Under the pieces are notes generated by a model, which was not told the origin of the DNA, made no database searches, and was given only the letters and a program-made list of their open reading frames with translations. DNA of 64,000 bases. Origin: Flavobacterium sp. CYK-55. Its GTDB lineage: Bacteria; Bacteroidota; Bacteroidia; Flavobacteriales; Flavobacteriaceae. A program made the translations under genes and the position numbers. Of this stretch, positions 51,348-60,988 are shown piece after piece (position 1 is the stretch's first letter; each line of letters starts with the position of its first letter). The stretch lies in contig NZ_JAHCDK010000001.1 in assembly GCF_018413465.1 (NCBI RefSeq), forward strand, positions 310,001 through 374,000, read 5' to 3'.

Positions 51348-54300
51348 ATGCTGAAGAAACTACTTTTGGGATGGGCGATTTTGTTTTTTTCCGGGCTTTG
51401 GGCTCAGGAAATAGAAACGCCGTATAAAGCCCGAAAAATTTTGGCTTCACGCGATACCATTGCTGTTGACAGCGTGAGTGTCAATTCGGCCTTTTTTAAA
51501 TTACTCGACAAAAATCAGCGCGAAATTGACACGGCTTTTTACCACATGGATTTTGCCCAAGGAAAACTCGTTTTGAAACCCAACTTTGCCTATTTTTCTG
51601 ATACGCTAACGGTGCGCTTTCTTAAATTTCCGGAATCACTCACCAAAACCTACAGTATTTACAACCAAAGTCGCGTGGTTAAAACCGAAACCGGACAATA
51701 CCGTTTGTATGAAGTATCGAGCAATCCTTATAAAAAGTTCACTCCGTTTGACGGACTCAATACTTCGGGCAGCATCACGCGGGGCGTTACTGTGGGCAAC
51801 AACCAAAACACGGTGGTCAACTCGAATCTAGACTTGCAAATCACCGGTAGAATTTCAGATAAAGTAAGTATTCGCGCCTCAATTCAAGACAATAATATTC
51901 CGCTGCAGAACAATGGTTATTCACAAAAAATGGATGAATTCGATCAGATTTTTGTTGAATTGTTTGGCCAGCGTTGGAGCATTCGCGCCGGCGATTTATT
52001 TTTAGAAAACCGACAATTGCGTCTGTTGAATTTTAGTAAAAAAGTACAAGGCATGGCAACGCGATTCAACTTTGGTGCGCCCGATAAAACCACTGAGGTT
52101 TTTGCCTCAGCCGGCTTGGTTCGCGGACAGTATGCCCGCAGCACTTTTGTAGGGCAAGAAGGCAATCAAGGCCCGTATAAGTTGCGCGGAAACAATGGTG
52201 AATTATACGTTTTGGTGATTTCGGGTTCCGAGCGCGTTTATGTAAATGGTATTTTGCTCAAGCGCGGCGAAAACAACGATTATGTGATTGATTACAACGC
52301 CGGCGAGGTGACTTTTACCTCGCTTTTTCCGATTACTTCTGAGATGCGCATCAATATTGAATATCAGTTTTCAGACCGAAATTACAGCCGATTGGTCACG
52401 CATTTCGGGGCCGAACACAAACGCGATGATTGGAGCATTGGCGCACAAGTATATTCAGAGAATGATTTGAAAAACCAGCCTTTGCAACAAAATCTTTCGG
52501 AGGAACAAGCGCAAATCTTGGCTCAGGCCGGAGATGATCAGAATTTGATGGTGGCGCCTTCGGCCTATGTAGACACCTTTGCCGAAAACAAGATTCTGTA
52601 TGAAAAAGTAACGCAAGATGGTTTAGAAACATTTGTTCGATCAAGCAATCCCGATGCGGTTTTATACAATGTTCGGTTTACCTTTATCGGAAAGGAACAA
52701 GGTGATTACGATGTATCGAATGAAGCCGTTGGAAGAGTTTATGTTTATGTTCCGCGTCAAAACGGTCAAAAAAAAGGCAGTTATGAACCCATCATTAAAC
52801 TCATAGCGCCCGTTAAATTGCAAATGGCGACGGTTTTCGGAAAATTCAATCCTTCAGAAAAAACAAGTATTGACTTTGAAACAGCCATGAGCAACAATGA
52901 TGTGAATATGTTTTCATCAAAAGACGATTCAAACAACCAAGGTTCCGCCGGAAAAATTAACGCACGACAACGATTGTTTACCGGAAAATGGAAGATTGAC
53001 GCGCTGAGTAATTATCAGTTTATTCAAAAAAACTTCAGAACCATTGAGCGTTTGAATTCGATTGAGTTTGACCGCGATTGGAACTTGACTTCCGCATCGG
53101 GTAATCAAGGTTTGTTCTCAGGCGGAATTTTGGCGGAATTATCGCAAAAAGGAAGTTTGGGTTATCAGTTTGAAAACCTCAACTTTTCTGAAAACTTCAA
53201 CGGAAACAGGCACAGTTTAAATACCGTTTTTGCACTCAATCAATGGAACATTCAAAGCAAAAGCAGTGTCATGAACAGCAATGGCTCGTTGAGCAACTCA
53301 AAGTTTATCCGCAGCAAATCACAGCTCAAATATCACTTCAAAAAACAATGGATTGGCTCATCACTCAGGCTTGAAAACAACCAAGAAAGAGTCAAAAGCA
53401 CCGGATTGTTATCGTCACTCAGCCAACGCTTTACAGAATATGGCGCTTTTGTGGGCCGCGGTGACAGCACCAAAGTTTTTGCAGAACTCGGTTTTTTACA
53501 TCGAGTAAATGACAGTTTGGTAGGCAATCGATTGCAAAAAGTCAACACATCAAATACCTATTATGTCAAATCAAAACTCTTGCAAAACGAGCAGCACGAT
53601 TTGGCCGTTTTTGTCAACTACCGAAATTTATCTTATGAAGATGCTACGCGCGCTGATGAGCCTTCATTGAATTCGCGCGTTTTATACAGCGGACGTTTTT
53701 TGAATCAATTCATACAAACCACGACTGCATATGAAACTGCTTCAGGAACCATTGCTCGTCAAGAATTCACTTATCTTGAAGTCGAGCCCGGACGCGGCGT
53801 TTATGCGTGGAACGATTACAACAACAACGGCATTCAGGAATTACAAGAATTTGAAATTGCACCATTTCCGGATCAAGCCAAATACATTCGGGTGTTTTTG
53901 CCGAATCAGATTTTTGAGAAGACACATCAAAATAAATTTTCATCAACCTTGACACTCAATGCATTGCAATGGCAGCAGAAAAACGGAATTAGAAAGGTTT
54001 TGTCGCATTTTTACAACCAAACTTCCTATTTGATTGACCGAAAAATCAGTCGCAACGGAAGCAATTTTGACCTCAATCCGTTTAGCGGTTCCGAAAAAGA
54101 ATTACTTGGGCTAACAACATCCGTCAGAAATAGTCTTTTTTACAACCGCGGTAAGCAAAAACACTCGGTAACCTATAATTATCTCGAAAATCGTGCACGC
54201 AATTTGCTTTCGGCCGGAGCGCAAGAAAACAACAATCTATCGCATCAAATTCAGTATATGCATCTGATTCAAAAGCTTTGGCTAATGGATTTTTCTGCAA

Positions 54301-54755
54301 AATTAGGACGATCGACTTCAACTGCCGAGAATTATGCGGCGCGCAACTATCGCTTGCATTTGTGGCAAGTCAATCCAAAAATATCTTATTTGTTTTCAGA
54401 GAATGCCAGCTGGGATATTTTTTATGAATATCAAGACAAACGCAATGTTTTGAGCCATGTAGAAACCCTCAAACAAACACGGATCGGGACTTCATTTACT
54501 TATAACGGACTCAAAAAAATCAGTATGAACGGTGAGTTTTCACTGTATAAAAATGATTTTACGGGTGATGCGCTTTCGCCGGTGGCTTTTCAGATGCTTG
54601 AAGGATTACAGCCCGGGCAAAACACGACTTGGCGTTTGCTTTTTCAGAAAAGTTTGACCGATTATCTCGATGTCAATTTGAGTTATCAAGGTCGGAAAAG
54701 CCAAACGAGCAACACCATTCACAACGGAAGTATTCAACTCAGAGCATATTTTTAA
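51348..54755 (+). CDS. Large outer-membrane protein with an SprA-like segment, 1135 aa
   Basis: I do not recognise a named family. The 1135-residue protein has a signal peptide (LLLGWAILFFSGLWAQ) and is very rich in alternating beta strands. It ends in Phe (IQLRAYF), as outer-membrane barrels usually do. There is no TonB box or plug. Residues about 138-225 contain GSITRGVTVGNNQNTVVN and then QDNNIPLQNNGYSQ and FDQIFVELFG, which resemble the repeated beta segment of SprA, the giant T9SS translocon. It may be a related surface barrel. It follows aspartate kinase by 62 bases; homologues are common in Flavobacteriaceae without assigned function. Confidence 0.75.
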   Translation: MLKKLLLGWAILFFSGLWAQEIETPYKARKILASRDTIAVDSVSVNSAFFKLLDKNQREIDTAFYHMDFAQGKLVLKPNFAYFSDTLTVRFLKFPESLTKTYSIYNQSRVVKTETGQYRLYEVSSNPYKKFTPFDGLNTSGSITRGVTVGNNQNTVVNSNLDLQITGRISDKVSIRASIQDNNIPLQNNGYSQKMDEFDQIFVELFGQRWSIRAGDLFLENRQLRLLNFSKKVQGMATRFNFGAPDKTTEVFASAGLVRGQYARSTFVGQEGNQGPYKLRGNNGELYVLVISGSERVYVNGILLKRGENNDYVIDYNAGEVTFTSLFPITSEMRINIEYQFSDRNYSRLVTHFGAEHKRDDWSIGAQVYSENDLKNQPLQQNLSEEQAQILAQAGDDQNLMVAPSAYVDTFAENKILYEKVTQDGLETFVRSSNPDAVLYNVRFTFIGKEQGDYDVSNEAVGRVYVYVPRQNGQKKGSYEPIIKLIAPVKLQMATVFGKFNPSEKTSIDFETAMSNNDVNMFSSKDDSNNQGSAGKINARQRLFTGKWKIDALSNYQFIQKNFRTIERLNSIEFDRDWNLTSASGNQGLFSGGILAELSQKGSLGYQFENLNFSENFNGNRHSLNTVFALNQWNIQSKSSVMNSNGSLSNSKFIRSKSQLKYHFKKQWIGSSLRLENNQERVKSTGLLSSLSQRFTEYGAFVGRGDSTKVFAELGFLHRVNDSLVGNRLQKVNTSNTYYVKSKLLQNEQHDLAVFVNYRNLSYEDATRADEPSLNSRVLYSGRFLNQFIQTTTAYETASGTIARQEFTYLEVEPGRGVYAWNDYNNNGIQELQEFEIAPFPDQAKYIRVFLPNQIFEKTHQNKFSSTLTLNALQWQQKNGIRKVLSHFYNQTSYLIDRKISRNGSNFDLNPFSGSEKELLGLTTSVRNSLFYNRGKQKHSVTYNYLENRARNLLSAGAQENNNLSHQIQYMHLIQKLWLMDFSAKLGRSTSTAENYAARNYRLHLWQVNPKISYLFSENASWDIFYEYQDKRNVLSHVETLKQTRIGTSFTYNGLKKISMNGEFSLYKNDFTGDALSPVAFQMLEGLQPGQNTTWRLLFQKSLTDYLDVNLSYQGRKSQTSNTIHNGSIQLRAYF

Positions 54756-54817
54756 AATGCAGTAAATTATATTCAGAAAAAAGCTACCTTTAAGACATTA
54801 ATTTAACAACTAAAATC

Positions 54818-55327
54818 ATGAGAAAATTATTTGTTTTATGCCTGATTTTGGCATTTTCGACATCAATCTTTGCGCAAGAAAAAGACAAAAAAGCCACCAA
54901 AGCCAAAACCGAAAAAGCGGTAAAAGAAAAAAAGGAAAAGGCTGAAAAAAAGAAAGAAAAAGCTGCTGAGAAAAAAGAGAAAGCAACTGAAAAAGCTGAA
55001 AAGAAAGCTGATAAAATGAAAGAGTCAGCCAAAAAAGAAACTGAGAAAGCCGAAAAAAAAGCAACCAAAGCAAAAGAAACCGCTAAAAAGGAAACTGAAA
55101 AAGCTGAGAAAAAAACAGAAAAAGTAAAAGAAGCAACTAAAAAAACGGCTGAAAAAGCAACCAAAAAAGCCGAATCAAAAGTGCGCGAAACTACTGAAAA
55201 AGCGCCCAAAACGGCTGATAAAGTAACCGGAATGTACAACGGTAAAAAAGTCTATACCGGGCCTCGCGGCGGAAGATATTACATCAACTCCAACGGAAAC
55301 AAAACTTATATTTCTGACGACAAATAA
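54818..55327 (+). CDS. Secreted Lys/Glu/Ala-rich protein with C-terminal GPRGGRYY motif
   Basis: The 169-residue protein has a signal peptide (VLCLILAFSTSIFAQ) and then about 125 residues made almost only of Lys, Glu, Ala and Thr in repeats such as KAEKK and KETEKAEKK. This long helix resembles histone H1-like tails or a coiled rod. The C-terminal 23 residues (GKKVYTGPRGGRYYINSNGN and KTYI) match the short PBCV-type basic adaptor motif found at the end of many secreted Bacteroidota and viral proteins. The function is unknown; it could bind an anionic surface polymer or DNA. A near-consensus -7 element (TACCTTTA, 54785) and a strong terminator frame the gene. Confidence 0.82.
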   Translation: MRKLFVLCLILAFSTSIFAQEKDKKATKAKTEKAVKEKKEKAEKKKEKAAEKKEKATEKAEKKADKMKESAKKETEKAEKKATKAKETAKKETEKAEKKTEKVKEATKKTAEKATKKAESKVRETTEKAPKTADKVTGMYNGKKVYTGPRGGRYYINSNGNKTYISDDK

Positions 55328-55350
55328 TCTAAAATATAATTTAAAAAGAA

Positions 55351-55380
55351 AAAGCCGAAGTTTTCACTTCGGCTTTTTTT
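55351..55380 (+). terminator. Terminator after the Lys-rich gene
   Basis: AAAGCCGAAG (55351-55360) pairs with CTTCGGCTTT (55367-55376), followed by Ts. Confidence 0.88.
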
Positions 55381-55381
55381 G

Positions 55382-55455
55382 TGGAGAAGATGGGGCTCGA
55401 ACCCACGACCTCTTGGCTGCCAGCCAAGCGCTCTAGCCATCTGAGCTACATCCCC
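55382..55455 (-). tRNA. tRNA-Ala (anticodon GGC)
   Basis: On the minus strand a 74-base cloverleaf starts GGGGATGTAGCTC. The anticodon stem CTTGG/CCAAG encloses the loop CTGGCAG, so the anticodon is GGC, read for GCC/GCU Ala codons. The T arm is GTGGG-TTCGAGC-CCCAT. The acceptor stem has the G3:U70 pair that marks tRNA-Ala, and A73 as discriminator; one U:U mismatch is at the sixth pair. CCA is not encoded. Confidence 0.93.
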
Positions 55456-55604
55456 AAGAATGTGATGCAAATATATAAATTAACTATTGACCGCCAAACA
55501 AAATTAATTTTAAAAAAACATGACTCTCATGGACATAAACATTGAAATATTCATTAAACTTGTAAAATTTTTCAAAAAACTCACTATTAACTACTTACTT
55601 AAAC

Positions 55605-57416
55605 ATGAAAAAAACTACTCTTTTATCTTTGATGCTTTTCCTTTCGTTTATAGGTCAAGCTCAAACCGTTGCTTCTGAGTCATTTGACGTTGCATTAGGT
55701 TGGACTTCAACAACCGTTACCAGCGATGCGGGAACTACCATTAATGCTTGGGCACGAAGAACTACCGGAGGTGCTCCTAACTGCGCTACGTTTTCAGGAG
55801 CAGGTATGGCGCGATTTAACTCATACAACATTCCTTCAGGAGGTTCAGGAAGATTGACTTCTCCGGCCATTACATTTCCTGACGGAAGATACCGTGTAAA
55901 ACTAAAAATGTATCGCGACTCTGGCTATCCTACAGATGCAGACAACATCAAAGTGTATTACAACACAACCGGTGCTGCGGGCGGAACTATATTGGGAACC
56001 GTAAACCGTTCAACTCAATTAGCGCCAATTGTAGCTGCTGACGGATGGTACAGCTATACTTTTGACATTCCGGGCAACATCAGCGGAACAGGATATATTG
56101 TTATCTTGGGAACTTCAAGATACGGAAACAACATTTTTATCGATCAAATTTCAGTTGATTTGATTCAAGCCGTTGATGCTGAGACTACTGCCTTAAACAT
56201 GAATGCCATTGAAACTATTGGTAACAAAACCATTAGCGGAACCATCAAAAACATGGGTACAACAGATATCAATTCATTTGATGTAAATTGGCAAATTGAC
56301 AACGGTGCAATTTATACACAAAACGTTACCGGATTAACTTTAGCCGCAGGACAAACTTACAATTATTCTCATCCAAATACTTGGGATGCAACTCCAGGAC
56401 TATACTCTTTAAAAGCATGGGTTTCAAACGTAAACGGAGCAGGAAACGACGGAGACTCAGCAAACGACTCTATGACCAAACAAGTGTCAGTAGCCAGCGG
56501 AAGTGTTGCTAGATTCCCGTTGTATGAGAAATTTTCAAGTGCTACTTGCGCTCCTTGTTATTCATTCAACACCACTTATTTTAATCCATTCATGAATACC
56601 GGAACCAATAGTCAAGACTTGGCTTTGATTAATTATCAAGTTAACTGGCCCGGTACAGGTGACCCATATTACACCGCTGAGATTGGTGCTCGTGTGCAAT
56701 ACTACGGAATTAATGCAGCTCCGACTCTTTTGGTAGATTCAAAAGAAGGCACAAACTCAAATGCTGCACTCTTGCAATCAGCTTTAAATGCTGAAAAATT
56801 AAAACCCGCTTTCTTTGGATTGAGTGCTACACACCAACTTGATTTAGAAGATTTGACCGTTAACATCAATACCATGCCTTATTTGACTGGTAATTATAAA
56901 ATTCATGTGGCTGTTGTTGAGAAAGAAACAACAGGTAACGTAGCGACCAACGGCGAAACTTCATTCCACAATGTAATGATGAAAATGGTTCCTGACCCTA
57001 ACGGAACTGCTGTTGATTTTACTCATGATGTAGCTACTACTCATACCTTACAAGGAAACTTAGCAGGCTTAAACATTGAAGAACTAAATGATTTAGCAGT
57101 AGTAGTTTTCATTCAAGACCAGGCTACTAAAGCCATCATGCAAGCAGCCTATTCAACTGATTTGTTGGCCAACAACACCTTCAACAAATCATTTGCTCGT
57201 ATTTGGCCAAACCCTTCAACAGGAATTATCAACATCAAAACTGAAAACACTGTAACTCTTGAAATTACAGATATTACTGGTAAAGTTGTATACCCTGCAG
57301 CTCAAGTAAATGCTGGTGATTCAGTTAACTTAAGCTTCTTGCAAAAAGGAATGTACTTAGCTAAAATGACAGACTTGAATGGCAACAGCCAAGTTCAAAA
57401 AATCATGCTAAAATAA
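55605..57416 (+). CDS. Secreted Omp28-related protein with CARDB-like and T9SS domains
   Basis: A 603-residue secreted protein. The signal peptide (LLSLMLFLSFIGQAQ) is followed by a beta-sandwich, adhesin-like region (to about 190) and a CARDB-like domain (about 190-300: NMGTTDINSFDVNWQIDNG). The thioredoxin-like Omp28 region (about 303-520) has the CxxC pair C315/C318 in SSATCAPCYSFN, then APTLLVDSKEG and FHNVMMKMVPDPNG. The type A sorting domain starts IWPNPSTGIINIK and ends KIMLK. The exposed redox pair suggests a role in disulfide chemistry or protein folding at the surface. The next gene, 17 bases downstream, is probably co-transcribed. Confidence 0.88.
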   Translation: MKKTTLLSLMLFLSFIGQAQTVASESFDVALGWTSTTVTSDAGTTINAWARRTTGGAPNCATFSGAGMARFNSYNIPSGGSGRLTSPAITFPDGRYRVKLKMYRDSGYPTDADNIKVYYNTTGAAGGTILGTVNRSTQLAPIVAADGWYSYTFDIPGNISGTGYIVILGTSRYGNNIFIDQISVDLIQAVDAETTALNMNAIETIGNKTISGTIKNMGTTDINSFDVNWQIDNGAIYTQNVTGLTLAAGQTYNYSHPNTWDATPGLYSLKAWVSNVNGAGNDGDSANDSMTKQVSVASGSVARFPLYEKFSSATCAPCYSFNTTYFNPFMNTGTNSQDLALINYQVNWPGTGDPYYTAEIGARVQYYGINAAPTLLVDSKEGTNSNAALLQSALNAEKLKPAFFGLSATHQLDLEDLTVNINTMPYLTGNYKIHVAVVEKETTGNVATNGETSFHNVMMKMVPDPNGTAVDFTHDVATTHTLQGNLAGLNIEELNDLAVVVFIQDQATKAIMQAAYSTDLLANNTFNKSFARIWPNPSTGIINIKTENTVTLEITDITGKVVYPAAQVNAGDSVNLSFLQKGMYLAKMTDLNGNSQVQKIMLK

Positions 57417-57433
57417 TCTGAAAAACAAACACA

Positions 57434-58153
57434 ATGAAAAAGATATTGTTTCTTAGTGTATTGTTAACTGGTGCCTTAACTCAGGCCCAGTTAACAATGA
57501 CCAAACAGGACGGAACGCCAATCAGCTCTGGACAAGTTTTTGGTTTTAACGCGGCTACTTATCCCGAAGGTGAATTAGACTTTTATGTTCACAATTTATC
57601 TTCATCACCGGCCAATGTTAGAATAAACTGTTACAGCCTAATCAACACCGATGGTGTAGGATTTGAATTATGCTTTGCCAACGAATGTCTTTCATCTGTT
57701 GAAGAAGGTTCAAATTACCCGATAAACATGCCTTATTTAACTATTCCGGCAGGTGGACATAGTGGAAATGACGGCCACTTATTAAACACGGTTGTGGGTG
57801 TTGGCCCTTATCCAAAAGATTACTCTTTTAGAGCATTTCAAGTTGGAAATCCAACCAATTATGTAGATATTACTTATCGTTTTGACCCGGCCCTTTCTAC
57901 AGAAGAAATCGCGCAATTAGAGCAATCAGGGGTAATTGTAAAATCAACAGTAATGCAAAACGAATTGACTTTAGACGCTTTGAAGCCTACATCATTTGAG
58001 ATGTTTGATTTAACTGGAAAAATCGTTTTGAAAGCAGATTTAAAACACGAAGTAAAAAGCTTCAATGTTGGCCATTTACCCGCCGGAATGTATGTATTAA
58101 AATTTGTTGATGACTATGGAAATCGCTCCTCGCAAAAAGTAATGAAAAACTAA
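57434..58153 (+). CDS. Secreted T9SS-sorted protein, partner of the Omp28-type protein
   Basis: The 239-residue protein has a signal peptide (ILFLSVLLTGALTQAQ), a single beta-sandwich domain (about 20-155: FYVHNLSSSPANVRINCYSL, then ELCFANECL with two Cys) and a type A sorting domain (about 172-239, ending SQKVMKN). The domain resembles the immunoglobulin-like proteins that often follow Omp28-like genes in Flavobacteriaceae. No catalytic motif is visible. It is probably cotranscribed with the preceding gene and displayed on the same surface. A terminator follows. Confidence 0.8.
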   Translation: MKKILFLSVLLTGALTQAQLTMTKQDGTPISSGQVFGFNAATYPEGELDFYVHNLSSSPANVRINCYSLINTDGVGFELCFANECLSSVEEGSNYPINMPYLTIPAGGHSGNDGHLLNTVVGVGPYPKDYSFRAFQVGNPTNYVDITYRFDPALSTEEIAQLEQSGVIVKSTVMQNELTLDALKPTSFEMFDLTGKIVLKADLKHEVKSFNVGHLPAGMYVLKFVDDYGNRSSQKVMKN

Positions 58154-58172
58154 TTTTCAAAAAAAATTAATC

Positions 58173-58201
58173 AAGGTCTGCCCATAAGCAGGCCTTTTTT
58201 A
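58173..58201. terminator. Terminator between the T9SS gene and the cytochrome gene
   Basis: AAGGTCTGC (58173-58181) pairs with GCAGGCCTT (58188-58196) with one G:U pair, followed by Ts. Confidence 0.78.
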
Positions 58202-59287
58202 TTGAAATGAATTGATCCAATCTTGTACCAACTGAATTCCTTCGCGGTGCTGAACTGTCCTGCCCAAAGCCGGCATGATGTAGAACAAATCTGTCGTGGT
58301 TTCAAGGCGGTAATATAAAATAGATTGTGCCGGATTGTTCGGATAAACAATGCGTCCGTTATAACCAGGTAAGTGATGTTGAGCGGGCATTCCCACACCC
58401 ATATTGTATGGGTTTTCGGTATTCTTGAATTCAAATCGCAATCCAAATTCTTGAGCTTCGCCTTGATCTTTGTGGCAATGCGCGCAATTGGCATCAAAAT
58501 AAGACCGAATACGCAAATTGAGTGGTTGGCTGGCATCGTTATAATTCACCACAGAAGCAATCTGCGCCGGCAAGGTCGTGTTTAAATAGCCTTTTGACAC
58601 CCATTCGTCCAATTGATTGCGGGTGCCATTAGTGTAAGTGAAATTACTGTTGAGATTTTGCGGTTTAATGCCAATGGGAATGTTTTTATGGGTTACGATG
58701 TTTCCGTGGCAACGCGCACAATCAACCGTCGTTGAAGGTGTTTTGTAGGTAAATTGTATGTTTTCTGAACCTTGTTGAATATTCAGTATTCGCGTAGTAC
58801 TCAAGGTTTGCAGCACCGCATCGGTTTGCTCATCGTTCCAAACATACTCAGCAAAAATCCAACCATCACTTTTGCGAATCATCAAACGCGTTTCAATGAT
58901 TTTGGTCGTTAAATCGGGTAATAAATTATTGTAGTAAAACACCTTGACTAGCACTGCGCCTAAGGGCAAATCGAACACATCTGAATCGCTCACATAAGTT
59001 GCCTTTGTGTTTTTAGGCATCCAAACAAATCGCTTTTTTTGGGCATAATCAGAAAACAATTCGCTTGTGGGTTTGTAAGGCAACAGACCATAAACCGGCT
59101 CTAAATTTTTGATGTCGCCTTTAAAAAATTGATAATCCGACAACTTTGGATATGGAACTAGAGATAAATCGCATTGCACCGGCGACACTTGCGGAACCTC
59201 GGTGTAATCATCATCTGTGGACGAACAAGAAAAAAGGATTGTTGAAAAAAGCAATAATATTCCGCTTGATGCCCAAGTTGATTTCAT
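58199..59287 (-). CDS. Diheme c-type cytochrome lipoprotein (SO2930/HNE_0200-like family)
   Basis: The 362-residue protein is a lipoprotein: the signal ends STILFSC (C21) followed by SSTDDD, an acidic stretch like the lipoprotein surface-export signal of Flavobacteria. Two heme-binding motifs are present, CARCH (190-194) and CAHCH (268-272). Sequence around them (LPYKPTSELFSDYAQKKRFVWMP, QPLNLRIRSYFDANCAHCH) fits the SO2930-type family. It may carry electrons or act as a peroxidase-like partner at the surface; activity is not known. It is the last of three tightly spaced minus-strand genes after DUF6029 and TlpA. Confidence 0.88.
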   Translation of the reverse strand: MKSTWASSGILLLFSTILFSCSSTDDDYTEVPQVSPVQCDLSLVPYPKLSDYQFFKGDIKNLEPVYGLLPYKPTSELFSDYAQKKRFVWMPKNTKATYVSDSDVFDLPLGAVLVKVFYYNNLLPDLTTKIIETRLMIRKSDGWIFAEYVWNDEQTDAVLQTLSTTRILNIQQGSENIQFTYKTPSTTVDCARCHGNIVTHKNIPIGIKPQNLNSNFTYTNGTRNQLDEWVSKGYLNTTLPAQIASVVNYNDASQPLNLRIRSYFDANCAHCHKDQGEAQEFGLRFEFKNTENPYNMGVGMPAQHHLPGYNGRIVYPNNPAQSILYYRLETTTDLFYIMPALGRTVQHREGIQLVQDWINSFQ

Positions 59288-59290
59288 GTT

Positions 59291-60985
59291 TTAAAATGAA
59301 GTATTAAACGACAATGATACGCCTGAATTCTCATCCACAAATCTACAAACTCCGCCCACACAGACCAATCCGCCGCGCTGACGACCGTAATTCAGTGCCA
59401 AACGTGTTGACTTTTTTCGGAAAGAACCGCCCACATTATAGTAGTGATTTCGGTAGTAATCTAAATCATTTCCGTAGTTGTACAAATCATAGGCATACAC
59501 TGTAAACTTTGCATTGATATTAAACTCAAGTGTGGCAGCAGCCCAGTTTTTTCGATCGTAATCAGCCCACATATGTTCGCCCATAAAACGAACCGAACGC
59601 GTGCCTGCAAATTTATATGTAGCCTCAGTACCCACTATATGTGTGTTGATGATACCATCAGCATCACCAATGTATTTCTTGTTGTAATATTGGTTGATGT
59701 AACTAAAACCCGTGAGCCATTTTTGATTGACTTTCTTGGTGATTTCAAGACTGTAATCTGTGTACATTCTTTTGCCAAATCCGAAGAAATCAGTTTTGTA
59801 ATCTTGGGGCAAATTGATGTAATAAGTTCCGCTGAGCGCGTTCCAATTTGAGCAATTAAACGCGACTTTGGTTCCGTATTTTCCGCCCAATTGGGTTCCT
59901 TTTTTAAAATCGTAAAACAAATCAATCTGGCCGCCAATTTCACCTGCTTTGACAAAATTAGATCCGGCCAAAAGCACATTGGGTTGCGCCTGATAAACAT
60001 AAATATTGGCTAAATTATAATGGTGTTGTTTGGTCAAACTCGGCACATAATTCATGATGCGATCATTGAATGTATTGCCTTTGGCCGCTCGCTCAGAAAA
60101 AAAGCTCATGTTTTCTAAACGTCTAAAAGTAGCATCAATTCCAAAGCCTTTTTGAGAGAATCCGGTATTGATCAAAAGTGCACTTCCGGGTTTGATGAGT
60201 CGATTGTCAATTTGTTCGGGCGCTTGCACCACAGCATCGGGCGATTTATAATCATACTCAGCCGAAAAATAAACTGATTCGTGTGACAAACTAATTCGGC
60301 TGCCTATTCCGTGGGTTAAATTATCAAAATTAGGATGGGCGATGTTGGTTTTTTCGTATCGCCAAATATAATCGCTGCCAAAACTCAAACTTGTGGTTTT
60401 CCAACCCAACAAATCTGATACAGAAAAATCAAAGTTGCCGCCAAAAATTTTAGATTCTGCCACATCAAATCCGGTGCGTTGCTGACCGTAAATTCCTTTA
60501 AAAGTAAGCGCTTTTGTTGGTTTGAAAATGATACGGCCTCCGCGTAAAGCATTGTTGATTCCGAGTGCGCGGTCTTCCCAACTTCTAAAAAGCAAGCCAC
60601 TGCCAAACTGTTCGTAAAAATAACCGGCTGTTAAATCAATTTTTTCGCCTTTGTACTGCACGAAATAAGTAGCAATGTTGGTTTGGTTGTATTTAGGATT
60701 CATATTGAGCAATGCGTTCTGCTCATATGCCTCTGCTTGAATTCCGAAAACCCATTTTTGGTATTTATAGTTGGCAAACAAATAACTGTTGCTGCGAATA
60801 GGGTCTTCAGGATGAACTGTGGGATTGTTGTATTCATTCTTGAGACCTGTATCGTTTAAATACCATTGTGCGTTGGTTTCAAAGCCTCCGCTAAAACTTC
60901 CTTTGGATTCGTTTTTTTGTTGTGCTTTTGCTGAAAAAGTTACCGCTGTCAAAGCCATCCACAAAGCAATTGTATTTTTTTTCAT
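59291..60985 (-). CDS. DUF6029 family outer-membrane beta-barrel-like protein
   Basis: The 564-residue protein belongs to DUF6029, a Bacteroidota family of unknown function. It has a signal peptide (LWMALTAVTFSAKAQ) and a long chain of beta hairpins typical of outer-membrane barrels: GSFSGGFETNAQWYLND, then SYLFANYKYQKWVFGIQAEAYEQ, LTAGYFYEQFGSGLLFRSWEDRALGINN split over strands. It ends in Phe (GVSLSFNTSF), as barrels often do. The TlpA-like and cytochrome genes flank it with 3-base gaps, so it may take part in the same redox-linked process, for example as their surface channel. This link is inferred from gene order. Confidence 0.85.
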   Translation of the reverse strand: MKKNTIALWMALTAVTFSAKAQQKNESKGSFSGGFETNAQWYLNDTGLKNEYNNPTVHPEDPIRSNSYLFANYKYQKWVFGIQAEAYEQNALLNMNPKYNQTNIATYFVQYKGEKIDLTAGYFYEQFGSGLLFRSWEDRALGINNALRGGRIIFKPTKALTFKGIYGQQRTGFDVAESKIFGGNFDFSVSDLLGWKTTSLSFGSDYIWRYEKTNIAHPNFDNLTHGIGSRISLSHESVYFSAEYDYKSPDAVVQAPEQIDNRLIKPGSALLINTGFSQKGFGIDATFRRLENMSFFSERAAKGNTFNDRIMNYVPSLTKQHHYNLANIYVYQAQPNVLLAGSNFVKAGEIGGQIDLFYDFKKGTQLGGKYGTKVAFNCSNWNALSGTYYINLPQDYKTDFFGFGKRMYTDYSLEITKKVNQKWLTGFSYINQYYNKKYIGDADGIINTHIVGTEATYKFAGTRSVRFMGEHMWADYDRKNWAAATLEFNINAKFTVYAYDLYNYGNDLDYYRNHYYNVGGSFRKKSTRLALNYGRQRGGLVCVGGVCRFVDENSGVSLSFNTSF

Positions 60986-60988
60986 GGT

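Noticed and set aside
54790..55239. 149-residue antisense ORF rich in Phe, Ser and Ala
   Set aside because: It is the mirror of the Lys/Glu/Ala repeat gene on the plus strand; its hydrophobic look follows from the complement of AAA/GAA codons.
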